A stretch of 64,000 nucleotides of DNA, taken from NCBI GenBank assembly GCA_020152595.1, contig JAIGNY010003262.1:112501-176500 (forward strand). The letters run 5' to 3'. How positions within the stretch are numbered: the stretch's first letter is position 1; each line of letters starts with the position of its first letter. Below the pieces are notes generated by a model. It saw nothing but the letters and a program-made list of their open reading frames with translations, was not told the DNA's origin and searched no databases. Position numbers and translations under genes: made by a program. Shown here in pieces: positions 1 through 64,000 of this stretch. The DNA comes from Chiridota heheva. Its lineage: Eukaryota > Echinodermata > Holothuroidea > Apodida > Chiridotidae.

Positions 1-116
1 AAAATTGTACTAGTTGGCAGGTCTGCTACATGTATGTAATCACCTTACTGAATATTACTGCCAAGGCTAGGCCTGATTGATATTAATAGATTGTCTTTCT
101 ATTTTCTGCTCATCAG

Positions 117-62478
<62,362 letters not shown>

Positions 62479-63559
62479 GTAAGGAAATTTAACAACGATT
62501 TATGACATGTTAGGAACACGTCAAGTGGAGACTTTCACTGGACAGTAAATTAGTCAGAGGAGTGATGTAGCCAATGAGTGTTCAACATGCACCAACTTAA
62601 CAGTGTAGGTCCAGTCAGAAAAGCGAATTTGCTTTGTTTATAGTATCTTCAAATTCAGAACTTCAAATCTATGATGCAAGTGATTTATGTATGATTGCTA
62701 CTGAAGATTCTGTCAGCTGTGTGTATCACTATCTGGGCATTTGTCATGCAGACATATTGTATTTTCTAAAGATAAAGGAGTGGCATTCACATGCTGTGTC
62801 TCTCTTTGTGTTTCGTTTGTCATTCATACTTTACATGCAGTATTCTGTTGGCCTTTGCCAACCAGCTTATTCCATCTCTGCCCCATTAATGTGTTTTCCT
62901 GTTTGCCTTTTTCCAGTAGAATAAAAATGATGCAATAAAAGCATTGGTAAAAACCCACTGAAGACGGTAATGATCTTTCGCTTTAAAGATTTAGGACTGC
63001 AAGTGACATTAGGAAAAAATTGTTCCTCTTGTGGTGTTTTAGAAAAATGAGTCAAACTCTAATTCTGATTTAAAATTAATGTTTATTAAGTCTAAAACAC
63101 ATTGTTTGTTTGCCCTTTATTGTAGATTGTTGTAAGGGAGGGGCGGGCGGGAAAAGGTGTTTTTTTAATTTATGTAAGAATATCGTCTTCATCAACAAGC
63201 AATTGAAAAATTTATTAGCAATTGCTCGACACAAGAATAATGTTTTTTCTGGTCTTTAAAGACATCTGATGACAGACATCTTTTCTCGTCGATGGCCGCG
63301 CATTGAAAAGCTTGAAGCACATGGAGTAGCGCGGGGGACAGAGAGATTAAATCAAATATAATTAAACAAATGGTATCATGTAGCTCATGTTTGCCAAAAC
63401 AGTTTCCTACTCATAGGGTATTAATATGTAATATGGCAACGCATTTTGTAGGGATTTTTACGAGGCGTAGAGTTTTTGAAAATTAAAAAAAAAAAAATTT
63501 TTTTTAAACACTGCCCCTATTTTCTGGCGAGTTAGGGATAGTGGAAAAGGGAAACAAAC

Positions 63560-63892
63560 ATTTTTGTTTAGAGCTTTCTTCGCTCTCCACAACTCAATTG
63601 CCGAGTTCTTCCAGAATAACCCTCCAAAAAAAGTTATCTCCTTCCTTCATCCTGCTTTCCTCTACAACCATATTTAGTCCTCCTCTTCCACCCCTTCTCA
63701 CTACTTTGTTTTTTTTTACCCATGCACCTCCTCTCTCGATCCCAGCTTTCCGACTTTTAGTTCTTGTATTTTTCTCATTCTCCCCCTGTTTTCTTTCTTT
63801 CCTACCTCTAGAATGATATAACCTCTCAGGTACAATTTGACCCTCGTTGTCATGACACCATAAGGCCCTATTCAAACAAACAAACACACTTA
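63560..63892 (+). mobile_element. 3' end of the I/Jockey-like LINE, young-looking copy
   Basis: TTCGCTCTCCACAACTCAAT and CCGAGTTCTTCCAGAATAAC closely follow 20397-20440 (TCGCTCCCCACAGCTCAATT, CCGAGTTCTTCCAGAAAAAC), and similarity continues to the CAAACAAACAAACAC end. By eye the two are over 80% identical across about 320 bases. Sense orientation. Confidence 0.82.
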
Positions 63893-64000
63893 TCAACAGT
63901 CTAAAGCTTCTAAAGGCAATTGTGCAAACATTAATGGCTGAACCATGAGGCTTGGGGCTGACGGGGCAGGAAGGGTTCAAAGTTTCTACATGCTGTGTGA

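Overview
This window is animal nuclear DNA. It is one stretch of a single large multi-exon gene on the + strand, with no bacterial or viral gene organisation. I could chain 34 coding exons (117 to 62478), all with an AG acceptor, 33 with a GT donor and one with a GC donor. Their splice phases join without a break into 4,062 coding bases (1,354 codons) with no internal stop. The product is a type-I ferlin of the dysferlin/myoferlin group, a C2-domain protein of membrane fusion and repair. Neither end of the gene is inside: the window opens in the intron before a C2A exon and closes in the linker between C2E and the missing C2F, C2G and membrane anchor.

Domain order along the window: end of C2A (117-4878), linker (6241-6280), C2B (8268-11061), FerI-type linker (10.9-12.7 kb), C2C (12679-22340), a short stretch containing a 12-base microexon (23169-23180), the conserved FLPTFGP region and the large exon 31069-31494, FerA (33142-35277), FerB (37678-40868), nested DysF domain (41807-48354), C2D (53712-55721), linker (58505-58603), C2E (58926-61541) and an acidic/lysine-rich linker (62360-62478). 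The exons are about 6% of the window.

The rest is intron, and the introns are unusually full of tandem repeats: about 20 separate arrays that by my count cover some 14-15 kb. They include an apparently uninterrupted (TTC)n tract of about 2.44 kb (about 814 units) in the first intron, a 48-bp array of about 49 copies, a 23-bp array of about 81 copies that runs to within about 15 bases of a splice acceptor, and a 47-bp unit that has triplicated a splice acceptor. Transposon remains are also frequent: an RTE-like LINE piece, one larger and several small pieces of a LINE with reverse transcriptase, RNase H and a CAAACAAACA-type 3' end (all in the sense direction), two other LINE C-terminal fragments, two THAP-domain (P-element-like) remnants in opposite orientation on either side of three exons, foldback and TIR elements, and two tRNA-derived SINE-like repeats.

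The organism is an invertebrate animal, probably marine. Intron sizes, AT-rich introns, the LINE/SINE mix and the single DysF-containing ferlin would fit an echinoderm or another invertebrate deuterostome, but the sequence alone does not settle this. No second protein-coding host gene, rRNA, functional tRNA, CRISPR array or operon was seen.
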